Made by a program: the position numbers and the translations under genes. From positions 28,853 to 92,852 of the forward strand of contig CAYWOS010000007.1 in NCBI GenBank assembly GCA_964459985.1: 64,000 bases of DNA. Direction: 5' to 3'. The DNA is from CAYWOS01 sp964459985. Its GTDB lineage: Bacteria; Bacillota; Clostridia; Christensenellales; Aristaeellaceae. Within the stretch, counting starts at the first letter, position 1. Every line of letters begins with the position of its first letter. Below, one piece after another: positions 53,674 through 62,499 of this stretch. The notes under the pieces are model-generated. The model searched no databases. It saw only the letters and a program-made list of their open reading frames with translations, and was not told the DNA's origin.

Positions 53674-55553
53674 AGCGCCGTCACCGAAAAGCCGTACGCG
53701 GGCAGCGAAACGTCGCGCCCGCAGAGCGACGCGCGCTCGGCGTGATCGCTCAAATTGACGCATACCAGATACCTGTCGCCGCCGTTTTGCCTCTCGCACG
53801 CGAAGATGCCGTTGCCCGTCCTCAAATGCGCGATATCGCGGCTGTCGCCGACCGTGCGTTTGCGCAGCGCGATCAAATCCTTGAAGAAATCGCGCAGCGC
53901 GACGCCCTGCTTGTGGGCGAGCGACGGGTCTTCGTCGCCCATGTACAGCATGGGCAGCCCGTCGATCAGGAAAATGAGCGCGAACAGCGCCTTGGCGCGG
54001 TCAAGCCCGTAGAAATCGACGGCGCGCGCCGCCTGCCATACCCACGATACCGTGTCATGATTGCCCAGAAAGCGCAGCCTGCCCAATCCCTCGGGCAGCA
54101 CTTTATGTTCAATCTCCAGCCAGTCGGTCAGCGCGCGGACGTACGCGGCGGGATCGTCGCGGTATTTCTGATCGATCTCCACGAGCAGCCGGTAGAAATT
54201 CATGCCGTAAAACACGTCGGTGACGGGGTAATACGCGGGCACGGGATTGAAGTTCTCGGGCAGCACCAACGTCGGGTTGTCCCCCGCGCGGAAGCCGTCA
54301 AAGATCGCTTTCGTGATGCAGACGCCGCCCGCGAGGTTGGAAGCCGAGGGGCGGAAGCCCTTTTGCGGCTGCCAGTTGGACAGCCCGCCCATCGCGCAGT
54401 CAATGCGCGCGCCGTCAATACCGAAGCGCGCGACATGCTCGCGCACCAGATCGGTCGTGTACTGCCGGTAGGCGGGCAGCGTCATGTCGAAGGAAACGCA
54501 GTCCCATTCCTCCTGCAGCGCGCCGTCCTGACGGCGGGAGCACCAGTCCGTGTGTTCCTTGGCGAGCGCGTCGCCCTTGGCCGGGCCGTGCGGCACGTAA
54601 TCAAACAGCACCGTCATGCCAAGCCGATGCGCCTCGTCCACATAATGCCGCACCGCCTCGTCGCCGCCGTAGCGCTCGTCGATCACGCGCTGATCGCTGG
54701 TGTGGTAGACGCCGCGCCCTTTATGCTCGAAAATGGGCAGCAGCCAGACGTGATCGACGCCCATATCGCGCAAAACGGGCAGGTATTCGGCAAACTTGCG
54801 CAGTCCGGGGCCGCGCGGCTCCTGATCCATCCCGCCGTCCATCGTGCCGTTGGGATGGCAGGAATACATTACGCCGCCCTGAATGCCGCCCGTCGCGGGG
54901 CGATAGCCCAGACCGTCGAAGAAATCGCGGATGGCAAGAAAGGGATCGCCCGAAGGCGTCTGGAGATACAAGGAGCCGACCTCGACGCTTTCGCCGGGCG
55001 CGAGCGCGCATTCCAGCGCCGCGATGAACACGGCGTACAGCGCGCCCTGCTTCCTGTATACGCCAAGCGACCACTTTTCCACCGTGTCAAGGAATAGAAG
55101 ATTCACGCGCCTGTCGGGCAGGATCGTGTGAACGGCGCAGGACACCAGCCCGCCCTGAACGACCCGTCCCTCGGCGACGGCGTCGCCCGAGATCAACCCG
55201 GCGGGCGTATTTAGTGGAAAGATAAAATCGGCACGCTCGCCGAGCGCCACCGTGAACGCCAGCCCATTCAGCACGCGCGAAGCGCCGCCCGTGTTTTCAA
55301 CCGCCGCGCAGACGGTCGGCACGCCCGCCTTGTCCGATACGATCAGCGACAGCTTGAGCCCGTCCTTTTCCCACGCGCTCCCTTCGGGAAAGGGCGCGTC
55401 CGTCGGCGCGATCGCCGGGGTTTCCCACGTGCGCTTGTCCAAAAGGCTGTCAAAGGCGTACTGCGAAAGCAAGTACCGCCCGTCGACGCCCACGTCGGCG
55501 TACACGGGCAGGGGCAGAGCGTCGGGACGCGGAGAAACACGATTGTTGGCCAT
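53670..55553 (-). CDS. Cytoplasmic GH13-like (alpha-amylase family) protein
   Basis: 627-aa paralogue of the next gene, without a signal peptide. The beta-rich N-terminal domain (~1-220) precedes a barrel with GH13 regions I FDYVPHG (Asp318), II GARIDCAMGG (Asp385), III LVLPENF (Glu433) and IV FLGNHD (Asp500), so the catalytic triad is present. GGAGG lies 5 bases before the ATG at 55553; the open frame extends to 55724 but would cross the promoter. First gene of the operon that runs to 47064. The pair suggests cleavage of the same alpha-glucan-like linkage outside and inside the cell. Substrate not identifiable. Confidence 0.87.
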   Translation of the reverse strand: MANNRVSPRPDALPLPVYADVGVDGRYLLSQYAFDSLLDKRTWETPAIAPTDAPFPEGSAWEKDGLKLSLIVSDKAGVPTVCAAVENTGGASRVLNGLAFTVALGERADFIFPLNTPAGLISGDAVAEGRVVQGGLVSCAVHTILPDRRVNLLFLDTVEKWSLGVYRKQGALYAVFIAALECALAPGESVEVGSLYLQTPSGDPFLAIRDFFDGLGYRPATGGIQGGVMYSCHPNGTMDGGMDQEPRGPGLRKFAEYLPVLRDMGVDHVWLLPIFEHKGRGVYHTSDQRVIDERYGGDEAVRHYVDEAHRLGMTVLFDYVPHGPAKGDALAKEHTDWCSRRQDGALQEEWDCVSFDMTLPAYRQYTTDLVREHVARFGIDGARIDCAMGGLSNWQPQKGFRPSASNLAGGVCITKAIFDGFRAGDNPTLVLPENFNPVPAYYPVTDVFYGMNFYRLLVEIDQKYRDDPAAYVRALTDWLEIEHKVLPEGLGRLRFLGNHDTVSWVWQAARAVDFYGLDRAKALFALIFLIDGLPMLYMGDEDPSLAHKQGVALRDFFKDLIALRKRTVGDSRDIAHLRTGNGIFACERQNGGDRYLVCVNLSDHAERASLCGRDVSLPAYGFSVTAL

Positions 55554-55576
55554 AAAAACCTCCGTCGGGCGTTTTA

Positions 55577-55592
55577 GGTTAAGCGGTAATCC
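55577..55592. promoter_or_regulatory. Operator-like 16-mer, copy 1
   Basis: GGTTAAGCGGTAATCC. It matches the 16-mer at 55758 in 13 of 16 positions. It lies in the leader of the minus-strand operon, about 37-52 bp after its start, and is framed by an inverted repeat TTTTAGG/CCTAAAA (55572-55597). Confidence 0.6.
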
Positions 55593-55635
55593 TAAAATTG
55601 GGAGCCGGGACGCCGTTTTTTCTGTCGTCACCCCT

Positions 55636-55664
55636 ATTCTATCCGCTATCGCCGCGCCTGTCAA
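55636..55664 (-). promoter_or_regulatory. Sigma-A promoter of the GH13/glycyl-radical operon
   Basis: On the minus strand TTGACA (55659-55664), 17 bp and TAGAAT (55636-55641). Transcript start near 55629, leader about 75 nt to the ATG at 55553. Confidence 0.85.
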
Positions 55665-55717
55665 CGCCTTTTCACAATTAAACGGAAAAATTTTAGCCCG
55701 ATCACGCAAATCACCTG

Positions 55718-55746
55718 TTGACAAACGCGCGGGGGCACCCTATACT
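55718..55746 (+). promoter_or_regulatory. Sigma-A promoter of the fused binding-protein operon
   Basis: TTGACA (55718-55723), 17 bp and TATACT (55741-55746). It points away from the promoter at 55636 within the same 244-bp spacer. Confidence 0.88.
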
Positions 55747-55757
55747 ATAACCGACAA

Positions 55758-55773
55758 GGATAAACGGTAAACC
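55758..55773. promoter_or_regulatory. Operator-like 16-mer, copy 2
   Basis: GGATAAACGGTAAACC, about +5 to +20 from the plus-strand start, where a bound repressor would block transcription. Consensus with copy 1: GGWTAARCGGTAAWCC, with the central CG typical of LacI-family sites. Confidence 0.6.
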
Positions 55774-55797
55774 TACGAAACGCGGGAGAATTGAAGG

Positions 55798-58674
55798 ATG
55801 AAAAGGGCTGTTTTGTCCATGCTGGCGCTGCTGTCGCTGCTGCTGACGGCGGCGGCGGCGCGGGGCGCGGAAATCCCCGTTTACGCCGATTATCTGGCGG
55901 CGCGCGCCGACGCCGCGCGGCCCGCGCGCGTGATCACGCTGCCGGGCGCGGCGGCGTCCGATCTGGGCGACACCGGCGCGTACGTCGAGCCGGGCGACAC
56001 GAGCGGCGTGACGGACGCGCTGATCTGGGGGAGCGGCTTCGGGCGCGTGGAATACCGCTTTACGGTCGAGGAAGCGGGGCTGTACGAAATCCGCCTGACC
56101 TATCTGCCGCTTGCCGGACGCCAGCTTGATCCCGAAATCGCGCTCTTTTTAGACGGCGAAACGCCCTTTGACAAGGCGTCCGCCATCCTCCTTTCGCGCG
56201 TCTACGCGCCCGACGGCGAGATCACGCGCGACACGCGGGACAACGACGTGCGTCCGCGCCTCAAGGAATCAGAAATCTGGCAGACCGTCGCGCTCGGCGA
56301 CGACGCCAGCCATTACATCGAGCCGTATCTTCTCTACCTGACCCGGGGCGAGCATACGCTGGGCATCGAAATGCTTGCCGAGAGCATGGCGATCGGCCGG
56401 ATCGAGCTGACCAATCCCGCCGCGCCGCCCGCCTACGACGACTATATTGCTGAGGCGCGCGCGGACGAGCGCCCGACGGAAGCCATCGTTATTCAGGCAG
56501 AAAACGCCGTTCGGACGAGCAGCCAGACGCTGTACCCGCTCAGCGAGCGCGCCAGCGCCGCCACGCAGCCCAGCGATCCCGTCAAAACCCGCATGAACGT
56601 CATCGGCGGCGAGCACTGGAAGCGTCAGGGGCAATGGCTGGAATGGGAATTCGACGTGCCCGCGAGCGGATATTATCAGATTACCATGCGCGCGCTGCAG
56701 GAGTACGCGCGCGGCATGTCCTCGATGCGCGGGCTGACCATTGACGGCGAGACGCCGTTTGCCGGGCTGGACGCCATCGACTTCCCCTACCGCGTCGACT
56801 GGCGTATGTTCACGCTGGGCGGCGACGAAACGCCTTCCCTGATCTATCTCACGGCGGGCAGGCACGTGATGCGCATGACGGTCGCGGGCAGCAGGACCAG
56901 CGAATCGCTCCGGCGGCTGATGGACGTCGTATCGGACATGAGCGATCTGTACCGGCAGATCATCGTGATCACCGGCGCCAACGCCGATGCCGACCGCATC
57001 ACTATCGACCTGAACCGCGATTTCCAGCTCGAAAAGAAGATCCCGGACTTTACCGCGCGCCTTTTGGCCATTGCCGGCGCGCTGCGCGAGGAGGAAGCGC
57101 GCGTCGCCGCCTTCGCCGGCAGCGGCAGCGAGGCGGCGCTGCTGATCCAGATGGCGGTGCAGATGGAATCCTTCGCCAAGAAGCCCGAAACGGTGCCGGG
57201 ACGGCTGGAGGGGCTGAAGGACAACCTTTCGAGCCTGTCCGCGTGGGCGCTGCAAATGGCGGAACAGCCGCTCATGCTCGACTACATCGTGCTGACGCCC
57301 GCCGGGCAGCCCCTGCCCACGGGCGGCGTCGGGCTGTTCACGCAGATCGCTTTCCGGTGGAACGCCTTCATCGGCTCCTTCTTTGAGGACTACAACGCCG
57401 TGGGGCAGGTGTACGGCGACGAGCAGGAGACAAAGCCCCTGACCGTGTGGGTGTGCGCCAACGATCTGGGCGCGTCGGGCATCGGTTCGGGGCGCGACCA
57501 GACGCAGTTGCTCAAGGAGCTGATCGACCAGACCTTCGTGCCCGAAACGGGCATCCGCGTCAATTTGAGCCTGATCGACGGCTCGGGCACGCTGATGCAG
57601 GCGACGCTGGGCAACAAAGGCCCCGACGTGGCGCTGACGGTCTACAAGGAATTGCCCGTCAACCTCGCCATGCGCGGCGCGCTCGTCGATTTGAGCCGGT
57701 TCGAGGGGTTTGGGGAAGTCTGCGAACGCTTCTACGATTCGGCGCTTATCCCCTACCGCTATCAGGGCGGCGTGTACGCGCTGCCCGAAACGCAGAATTT
57801 CTACATGATCTTTTACCGTAAAGACATATTTGACGATCTGGGGCTGACCCTGCCCGACACATGGCAGGACATGAAGGCGCTCATTCCCGTATTGAGCAAG
57901 ATGGGCATGCGCGTAGGCGTGCCCGAGCCGACGGTGACCAACAACAACACGCTCGGCTTCCAGATTCACCTGTTCCAGCGCGGCCTCAACTACTACACCG
58001 ACGATCTGCAAAAGACCAGATTCGATCTGCCCGGCGCGCTGGAAGCGTTCATCGAGTGGACCGATCTGTACACCAAGTATTCGCTGCCCGTCAAATACGA
58101 TTTCTTCTCGCGCTTCCGCACGGGCGAAATGCCCCTCGCGCTGGATCAGTACACGATGGCGAACACGCTCGCCGCCGCCGCGCCCGAACTGGACGGCTTG
58201 TGGGACATCGCGCCCATCCCGGGCATCAGGCGGGAGGACGGCACGGTCGACCGAAGCTGCGGCGCGATGGGCACGGGCGCGGTGATCATGGCGACGTCCA
58301 AACAGCAGGACGCGGCGTTCAAGTTTATCTCGTGGTGGACGAGCGACGAAACGCAGGCGGCGTTCGGGCTGTCGCTGGAAAACCTCATGGGCGCGGCGGC
58401 GCGCTGGCCGACCGCCAACAAGAACGCTTTCATCCGGATGCGCTGGACCGACGCGCAGCAGAAAGCCATTCTTGAGCAGTGGAAAGACGTGGACGATATC
58501 CCGCAGCTCCCCGGCAACTACATCATCAACCGAAGCCTGTCCTTCGCCTTCCGCGCGGTGGTGTACGACGACAAAGTGCCGCGCGCCGTGCTCGCCAAGT
58601 ACAACAAGGAAATCAACAAGGAAATCGCGCGCAAATGGGCGGAATTCCAAGGAACGGAGGCGATCGCGCCATGA
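55798..58674 (+). CDS. Solute-binding protein fused to two carbohydrate-binding-like domains
   Basis: 958-aa exported protein. Signal peptide: MKRAVLSMLALLSLLLTAAA, cleavage near ARGAE. About residues 30-215 and 228-375 are two related beta-sandwich-like domains, each with an EAGLYEIRL or ASGYYQITM strand and a shared DGETPF motif; they resemble carbohydrate-binding modules. About 380-530 is helical (ARLLAIAGALREEEARVAAF). About 544-958 is a family 1 solute-binding domain (KPLTVWVCAND, NKGPDVALTVYKELPV, GGVYALPETQNFYMIFYRKD). Ordinary CUT1 binders have ~420 residues, so the front half is an addition. The stop overlaps the permease start (ATGA), with no intergenic hairpin, unlike the stand-alone binders here. 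It probably grips a long polymer while passing on the released sugar. Confidence 0.9.
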   Translation: MKRAVLSMLALLSLLLTAAAARGAEIPVYADYLAARADAARPARVITLPGAAASDLGDTGAYVEPGDTSGVTDALIWGSGFGRVEYRFTVEEAGLYEIRLTYLPLAGRQLDPEIALFLDGETPFDKASAILLSRVYAPDGEITRDTRDNDVRPRLKESEIWQTVALGDDASHYIEPYLLYLTRGEHTLGIEMLAESMAIGRIELTNPAAPPAYDDYIAEARADERPTEAIVIQAENAVRTSSQTLYPLSERASAATQPSDPVKTRMNVIGGEHWKRQGQWLEWEFDVPASGYYQITMRALQEYARGMSSMRGLTIDGETPFAGLDAIDFPYRVDWRMFTLGGDETPSLIYLTAGRHVMRMTVAGSRTSESLRRLMDVVSDMSDLYRQIIVITGANADADRITIDLNRDFQLEKKIPDFTARLLAIAGALREEEARVAAFAGSGSEAALLIQMAVQMESFAKKPETVPGRLEGLKDNLSSLSAWALQMAEQPLMLDYIVLTPAGQPLPTGGVGLFTQIAFRWNAFIGSFFEDYNAVGQVYGDEQETKPLTVWVCANDLGASGIGSGRDQTQLLKELIDQTFVPETGIRVNLSLIDGSGTLMQATLGNKGPDVALTVYKELPVNLAMRGALVDLSRFEGFGEVCERFYDSALIPYRYQGGVYALPETQNFYMIFYRKDIFDDLGLTLPDTWQDMKALIPVLSKMGMRVGVPEPTVTNNNTLGFQIHLFQRGLNYYTDDLQKTRFDLPGALEAFIEWTDLYTKYSLPVKYDFFSRFRTGEMPLALDQYTMANTLAAAAPELDGLWDIAPIPGIRREDGTVDRSCGAMGTGAVIMATSKQQDAAFKFISWWTSDETQAAFGLSLENLMGAAARWPTANKNAFIRMRWTDAQQKAILEQWKDVDDIPQLPGNYIINRSLSFAFRAVVYDDKVPRAVLAKYNKEINKEIARKWAEFQGTEAIAP

Positions 58675-59585
58675 GAGGTCACGTCGGCATCGCGCGGCAG
58701 TACCGCGTCCCCGCGCTGGTGTTCACCCTGCCGTTTATCCTGCTGTTCACCGTGTTCACCATTCTGCCCATACTGGCGAGCGTGTTTTTGAGCTTCACCT
58801 ACTTCAACATGCTCGAAACGCCCCTGTTCATCGGCGTGGACAACTATGTGCGGCTGCTGCTGGAGGACGACGTGTTCCTCATCGCGCTCAAGAACACGCT
58901 GGTGTTCGCGCTGATCACCGGCCCGCTCAGCTATCTGCTGAGCTTTGTGTTCGCGTGGTTCATCAACGATTTCCCGCGCCTGACCCGCACGGGACTGACC
59001 TTCCTGTTCTACGCGCCGTCGCTGGCGGGCAACGTATACTTCATCTGGACGTATATTTTCTCGGACGACTCGGTGGGTCTGCTCAACTCGACGCTGCTGC
59101 GCGCCGGCGTCATCAACGATTCCATCCAGTGGCTGACATCGACCAGCTACAACGGCATCGTGGTGGTGGTGGTCATCCTGTGGCTGTCCATGAGCGTGGG
59201 CTTCCTTTCCTTTGTCGCCGGTCTTCAGAGCATGGACAAATCGCTCTACGAGGCGGGCGCGATGGACGGCGTGAAGAACCGCTTTCAGGAGCTGTGGTAC
59301 ATCACGCTGCCGCAAATGGTGCCGCAGCTCCTGTTCGGCGCGGTCATGCAGATATCGACCTCCTTCGCCATCGGCTACGAGGCGATGGCGCTGACCGGCT
59401 TCCCCTCGACCGATTACTCGACGCACACCATCATCTGCCATATTTTCGATTTCGGCACGGTGCGCTTTGAAATGGGCTACGCCTCCGCCATCGCGGTGGT
59501 CCTGTTCCTGCTGATGCTGTTTTTCTGGTCGCTGGTCAAGAACGCGCTGGCAAGAATGGGCGGCGAAGGAGGCGACGCGGCATGA
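58671..59585 (+). CDS. CUT1 sugar ABC transporter permease, MalF type
   Basis: 304-aa permease, about six hydrophobic segments. The EAA loop is YEAGAMDGVKNRFQELWYITL, with EAG in place of EAA. It starts at ATG 58671, overlapping the binding-protein stop; the longer frame upstream is binding-protein DNA read in another frame. GGAACGGAGG is the ribosome site. It overlaps the next gene by ATGA, so four genes in a row are tightly coupled. Confidence 0.92.
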   Translation: MRGHVGIARQYRVPALVFTLPFILLFTVFTILPILASVFLSFTYFNMLETPLFIGVDNYVRLLLEDDVFLIALKNTLVFALITGPLSYLLSFVFAWFINDFPRLTRTGLTFLFYAPSLAGNVYFIWTYIFSDDSVGLLNSTLLRAGVINDSIQWLTSTSYNGIVVVVVILWLSMSVGFLSFVAGLQSMDKSLYEAGAMDGVKNRFQELWYITLPQMVPQLLFGAVMQISTSFAIGYEAMALTGFPSTDYSTHTIICHIFDFGTVRFEMGYASAIAVVLFLLMLFFWSLVKNALARMGGEGGDAA

Positions 59586-60460
59586 CGACGGCGGAAACAA
59601 AGCGCTTAAAGGCGCGCAAAAAGCGCGTGAGCCGCTCCTTCGGCGGCAACGCGCTGGTATTCTTCTTCCTGGCGCTCATGGCGGCGTTCATGGCGCTGCC
59701 GCTGGTGTACACCGTCATCACGGCGTTCAAGCCGACCAACGAATTGTTCCTGTACCCGCCGCGCTTTATGGTGCAGAATCCCACGCTGGACAACTTCACC
59801 ACCATGACGCGTCTGGCGCAGGAAATGTGGGTGCCCTTTGAAAGATATCTGTTCAACTCCCTGTTCATATCGGTCACGGGCACGGCGGCGTACGTGCTGA
59901 TCGCTTCCATGGCGGCGTACGCGCTCGCCAAGTATCCGCAGAAATGGCTCAAGGTGTTCTACGCCGTCGTCGTGTGGGCGATCCTGTTCCGCACCGAGGT
60001 CACGGCGATCCCGCAGTACATCATCATTTCGCAGCTCGGGCTGATCAACACGTACTGGGCGGTGCTGCTGCCAATGATGGCGGGCTCCTTCGGCGTGTTC
60101 CTCGTGCGCCAGTTCGTCGTTACCGCCGTGCCGAACAGCCTGATGGAAGCGGCGCGCATCGACGGCGCGAGCGAGTACCGCACGTTCTTCACCATTGTGA
60201 TGCCCATGATCAAGCCGGCGTGGCTCACGCTGTCGATCTTCACCTTTCAGGGGCTGTGGAACGCCTCGGGCGTTTCCTACATCTACGACGAGCGCATGAA
60301 GGTGCTGCCCGTGATGCTGCGCCAGATCGCCTCGGCGGGCATCGCGCGCGCCGGCGCGGGCGCGGCGGTCGCGCTGGTGCTCATGCTGCCGCCCGTGGTG
60401 TTTTTCCTGCTGTCGCAGTCCTCGGTGCTGGAAACCATGTCGCATTCGGGCATGAAGTAA
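59582..60460 (+). CDS. CUT1 sugar ABC transporter permease, MalG type
   Basis: 292-aa permease with EAA loop LMEAARIDGASEYRTFFTIVM, preceded by VLLPMMAGSFGVFLVRQF. ATG at 59582 overlaps the previous stop. C-terminus ETMSHSGMK. Partner of 58671 and the fused binder. An NHL/Yip1-like membrane protein gene starts 11 bp later. Confidence 0.93.
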   Translation: MTTAETKRLKARKKRVSRSFGGNALVFFFLALMAAFMALPLVYTVITAFKPTNELFLYPPRFMVQNPTLDNFTTMTRLAQEMWVPFERYLFNSLFISVTGTAAYVLIASMAAYALAKYPQKWLKVFYAVVVWAILFRTEVTAIPQYIIISQLGLINTYWAVLLPMMAGSFGVFLVRQFVVTAVPNSLMEAARIDGASEYRTFFTIVMPMIKPAWLTLSIFTFQGLWNASGVSYIYDERMKVLPVMLRQIASAGIARAGAGAAVALVLMLPPVVFFLLSQSSVLETMSHSGMK

Positions 60461-60471
60461 GGAGGGATACG

Positions 60472-62487
60472 ATGAAACGCGCGATTACCGTCCTCGTATG
60501 CCTGCTGCTGCTGCCCGCCGCGGCAAGCGCGGCCGAGCTTCCCTACGGCGGCTACGCCTCGACGCCCTACGGCGTCAGCGCGCCTTCGCCCAACGGCTAC
60601 GAGGTCGCCGATTACCTGCTGGGCGTCGATATGGGCGCGGGCGCGCTCAACAAGCCGAACGATATCTATGTGCAGGCGCAGACGAAGCGCGTCTACATCG
60701 CCGATACCGGCAATTCGCGCGTCGTCATGCTGGACGAAAACCTGCGCTTTGTGCGCGAATACAAGGGCGAGGGCGATTACGCGCTCCAAAGCCCCAAGGG
60801 CGTGTTCGCCGACGCGCAGGGCAATCTGTACGTCGCCGACGACGGGCTGTGCCTGACGCTCAAGTTATCCGGCGACGGCGAGCTTCTGCGCGTCTACGCG
60901 CGCCCCGAAAGCGAGCTGTATGAGGAAACATCGCCCTACATGCCGCAAAAGGTGGTCGCCGACAGCGCCGGGCGCGTGTACGTGCTCTCGCAGGGCATTT
61001 TTCAGGGCCTGATCTGCTTTCGGGAGGACGGCGCGTTTTTGAGCTTCTACGGCGCCAATCACGTCGAGGTCACGGCGGCGGTCGCGCTGCAAAAACTGCT
61101 CCGCGTGTTCATGACACGCGAGCAGTGGGCGGGGCTGGAATCCTTCATCCCCATCGAGTACACCAATATCGACATCGATGCGGAGGATATGGTCTACGCC
61201 TCGGTCGGCACGCTGGAGGAAACGCGCGGCATGAGCGTCTACAAGCTCAACCCGCTCGGCGTCGCCTACCGCAAGTGGCCGGCCGGCGCGCTCGCCGACG
61301 TGCTGAGCAACGAGGACGGCCTGTACGCCTGTCTGGCGCGCAGCACGGACAAGCAGATCTTCGAGTTTTCGGATACCAGCACGGGCGTCATGCTCACCTG
61401 CGGCGGCAACGGCACGCAAAAGGGACTGTTTCAGGACCCCTGCGCCATCGCGCGGCTGAACGGCGACATCCTCGCGCTGGACAGGCAGTCGGGCAGCGTG
61501 ACGCGTTTTGCGCTGACCGATTTCGGCAGGGCGGTGCACAGCGCGGTCAAATTGTCCGACGAAGGCCGCTTTCAGGAAGCGATCGAATTGTATCACGAGA
61601 TCCTCAAAATGGACGCGCATTACACCTTCGCCTACGCCGGACTGGGCGTGGCGCACTACGAAACGGAGCAGTACGAGGAAGCGATGCGGTATTTCCGCCT
61701 CGCCAACGACAAGCAGGGGTATTCGGACGCCTTCAAGGAGCGCTCGACGGCGCTGCTGCGGCAAAACATGGGCTGGATACTGGCGGGCGCGGCGATCCTG
61801 TTCGCGGGCGGCAAATACATCGGCTGGCGGCGACGCAAAACAAGGAAAACGGGCGAAACGGCGGCGCGGCGGCTCGCGTGGCGGCAGCCCTTCCACTGTA
61901 TGACGCACGCCTACACGGGCTTTGACGACATGAAAAGGCTGGGCAACGGCTCGCTGCCCGCCGCGCTCGTGCTCATCGGCGCGCTGTTTCTCTCGAGCGT
62001 CGTGAGCTATGTGCTGACGGGGTTCGCCTACAATCCCAACCAGATCGAAAAGCTCAACGTGCCGCTTCTGTTCGCCGGATCGCTGGGCAGCTTCGGGCTG
62101 TTCTATCTCTCGACGCTCGCCGTGTCCTCGCTGATGAGCGCGTGCGAGGGCAAGCCGAGAGAGTTGCTGATCGCCGAGAGCTACGCGCTGCTGCCCTTCG
62201 TGCTGGGCGCCTTCCTCACGGCGATTCTGACCAATTTCCTCTCGCTCGACGTGAACGTGTTCGTCATCTTCTTCAATATTTTCTGCATCGGCTGGTCGCT
62301 CGTGCTGCTGGTGGTCGGCATGATGCAGATCAATCAGCTCACGCTCAAGGGAACGCTTTTGTATCTGCTGCTGGTCGTTTTCGCGCTGGCGGTCATTCTG
62401 GTGCTGATCGTGCTTCTGTATTCGCTGGTGCAGCAGTTTATCGTGTTCCTGCAAACGCTGTACAGCGAAATGATGTATCGCATGTAA
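60472..62487 (+). CDS. NHL-repeat / TPR / Yip1-like membrane protein
   Basis: 671-aa protein with an unusual order. Residues 1-~21 are a signal peptide (VLVCLLLLPAAASAAE). About 45-350 are NHL-type beta-propeller repeats (LNKPNDIYVQAQTKRVYIAD, QSPKGVFADAQGNLYVADDG, FQDPCAIARLNGDILALD). About 352-428 are TPR-like helices (GRFQEAIELYHEIL, QYEEAMRYFRLAND). A membrane segment lies at ~434-451 and a basic cytoplasmic stretch (RRRKTRKTG) follows. About 470-660 is a Yip1-like domain with about five membrane segments. The propeller faces outside and the Yip1-like part lies in the membrane. AAGGAGG precedes the ATG. I do not know its function; placement after an importer suggests a receptor, scaffold or assembly factor for the transport complex. 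Confidence 0.85.
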   Translation: MKRAITVLVCLLLLPAAASAAELPYGGYASTPYGVSAPSPNGYEVADYLLGVDMGAGALNKPNDIYVQAQTKRVYIADTGNSRVVMLDENLRFVREYKGEGDYALQSPKGVFADAQGNLYVADDGLCLTLKLSGDGELLRVYARPESELYEETSPYMPQKVVADSAGRVYVLSQGIFQGLICFREDGAFLSFYGANHVEVTAAVALQKLLRVFMTREQWAGLESFIPIEYTNIDIDAEDMVYASVGTLEETRGMSVYKLNPLGVAYRKWPAGALADVLSNEDGLYACLARSTDKQIFEFSDTSTGVMLTCGGNGTQKGLFQDPCAIARLNGDILALDRQSGSVTRFALTDFGRAVHSAVKLSDEGRFQEAIELYHEILKMDAHYTFAYAGLGVAHYETEQYEEAMRYFRLANDKQGYSDAFKERSTALLRQNMGWILAGAAILFAGGKYIGWRRRKTRKTGETAARRLAWRQPFHCMTHAYTGFDDMKRLGNGSLPAALVLIGALFLSSVVSYVLTGFAYNPNQIEKLNVPLLFAGSLGSFGLFYLSTLAVSSLMSACEGKPRELLIAESYALLPFVLGAFLTAILTNFLSLDVNVFVIFFNIFCIGWSLVLLVVGMMQINQLTLKGTLLYLLLVVFALAVILVLIVLLYSLVQQFIVFLQTLYSEMMYRM

Positions 62488-62499
62488 GGGGGGACGGGC

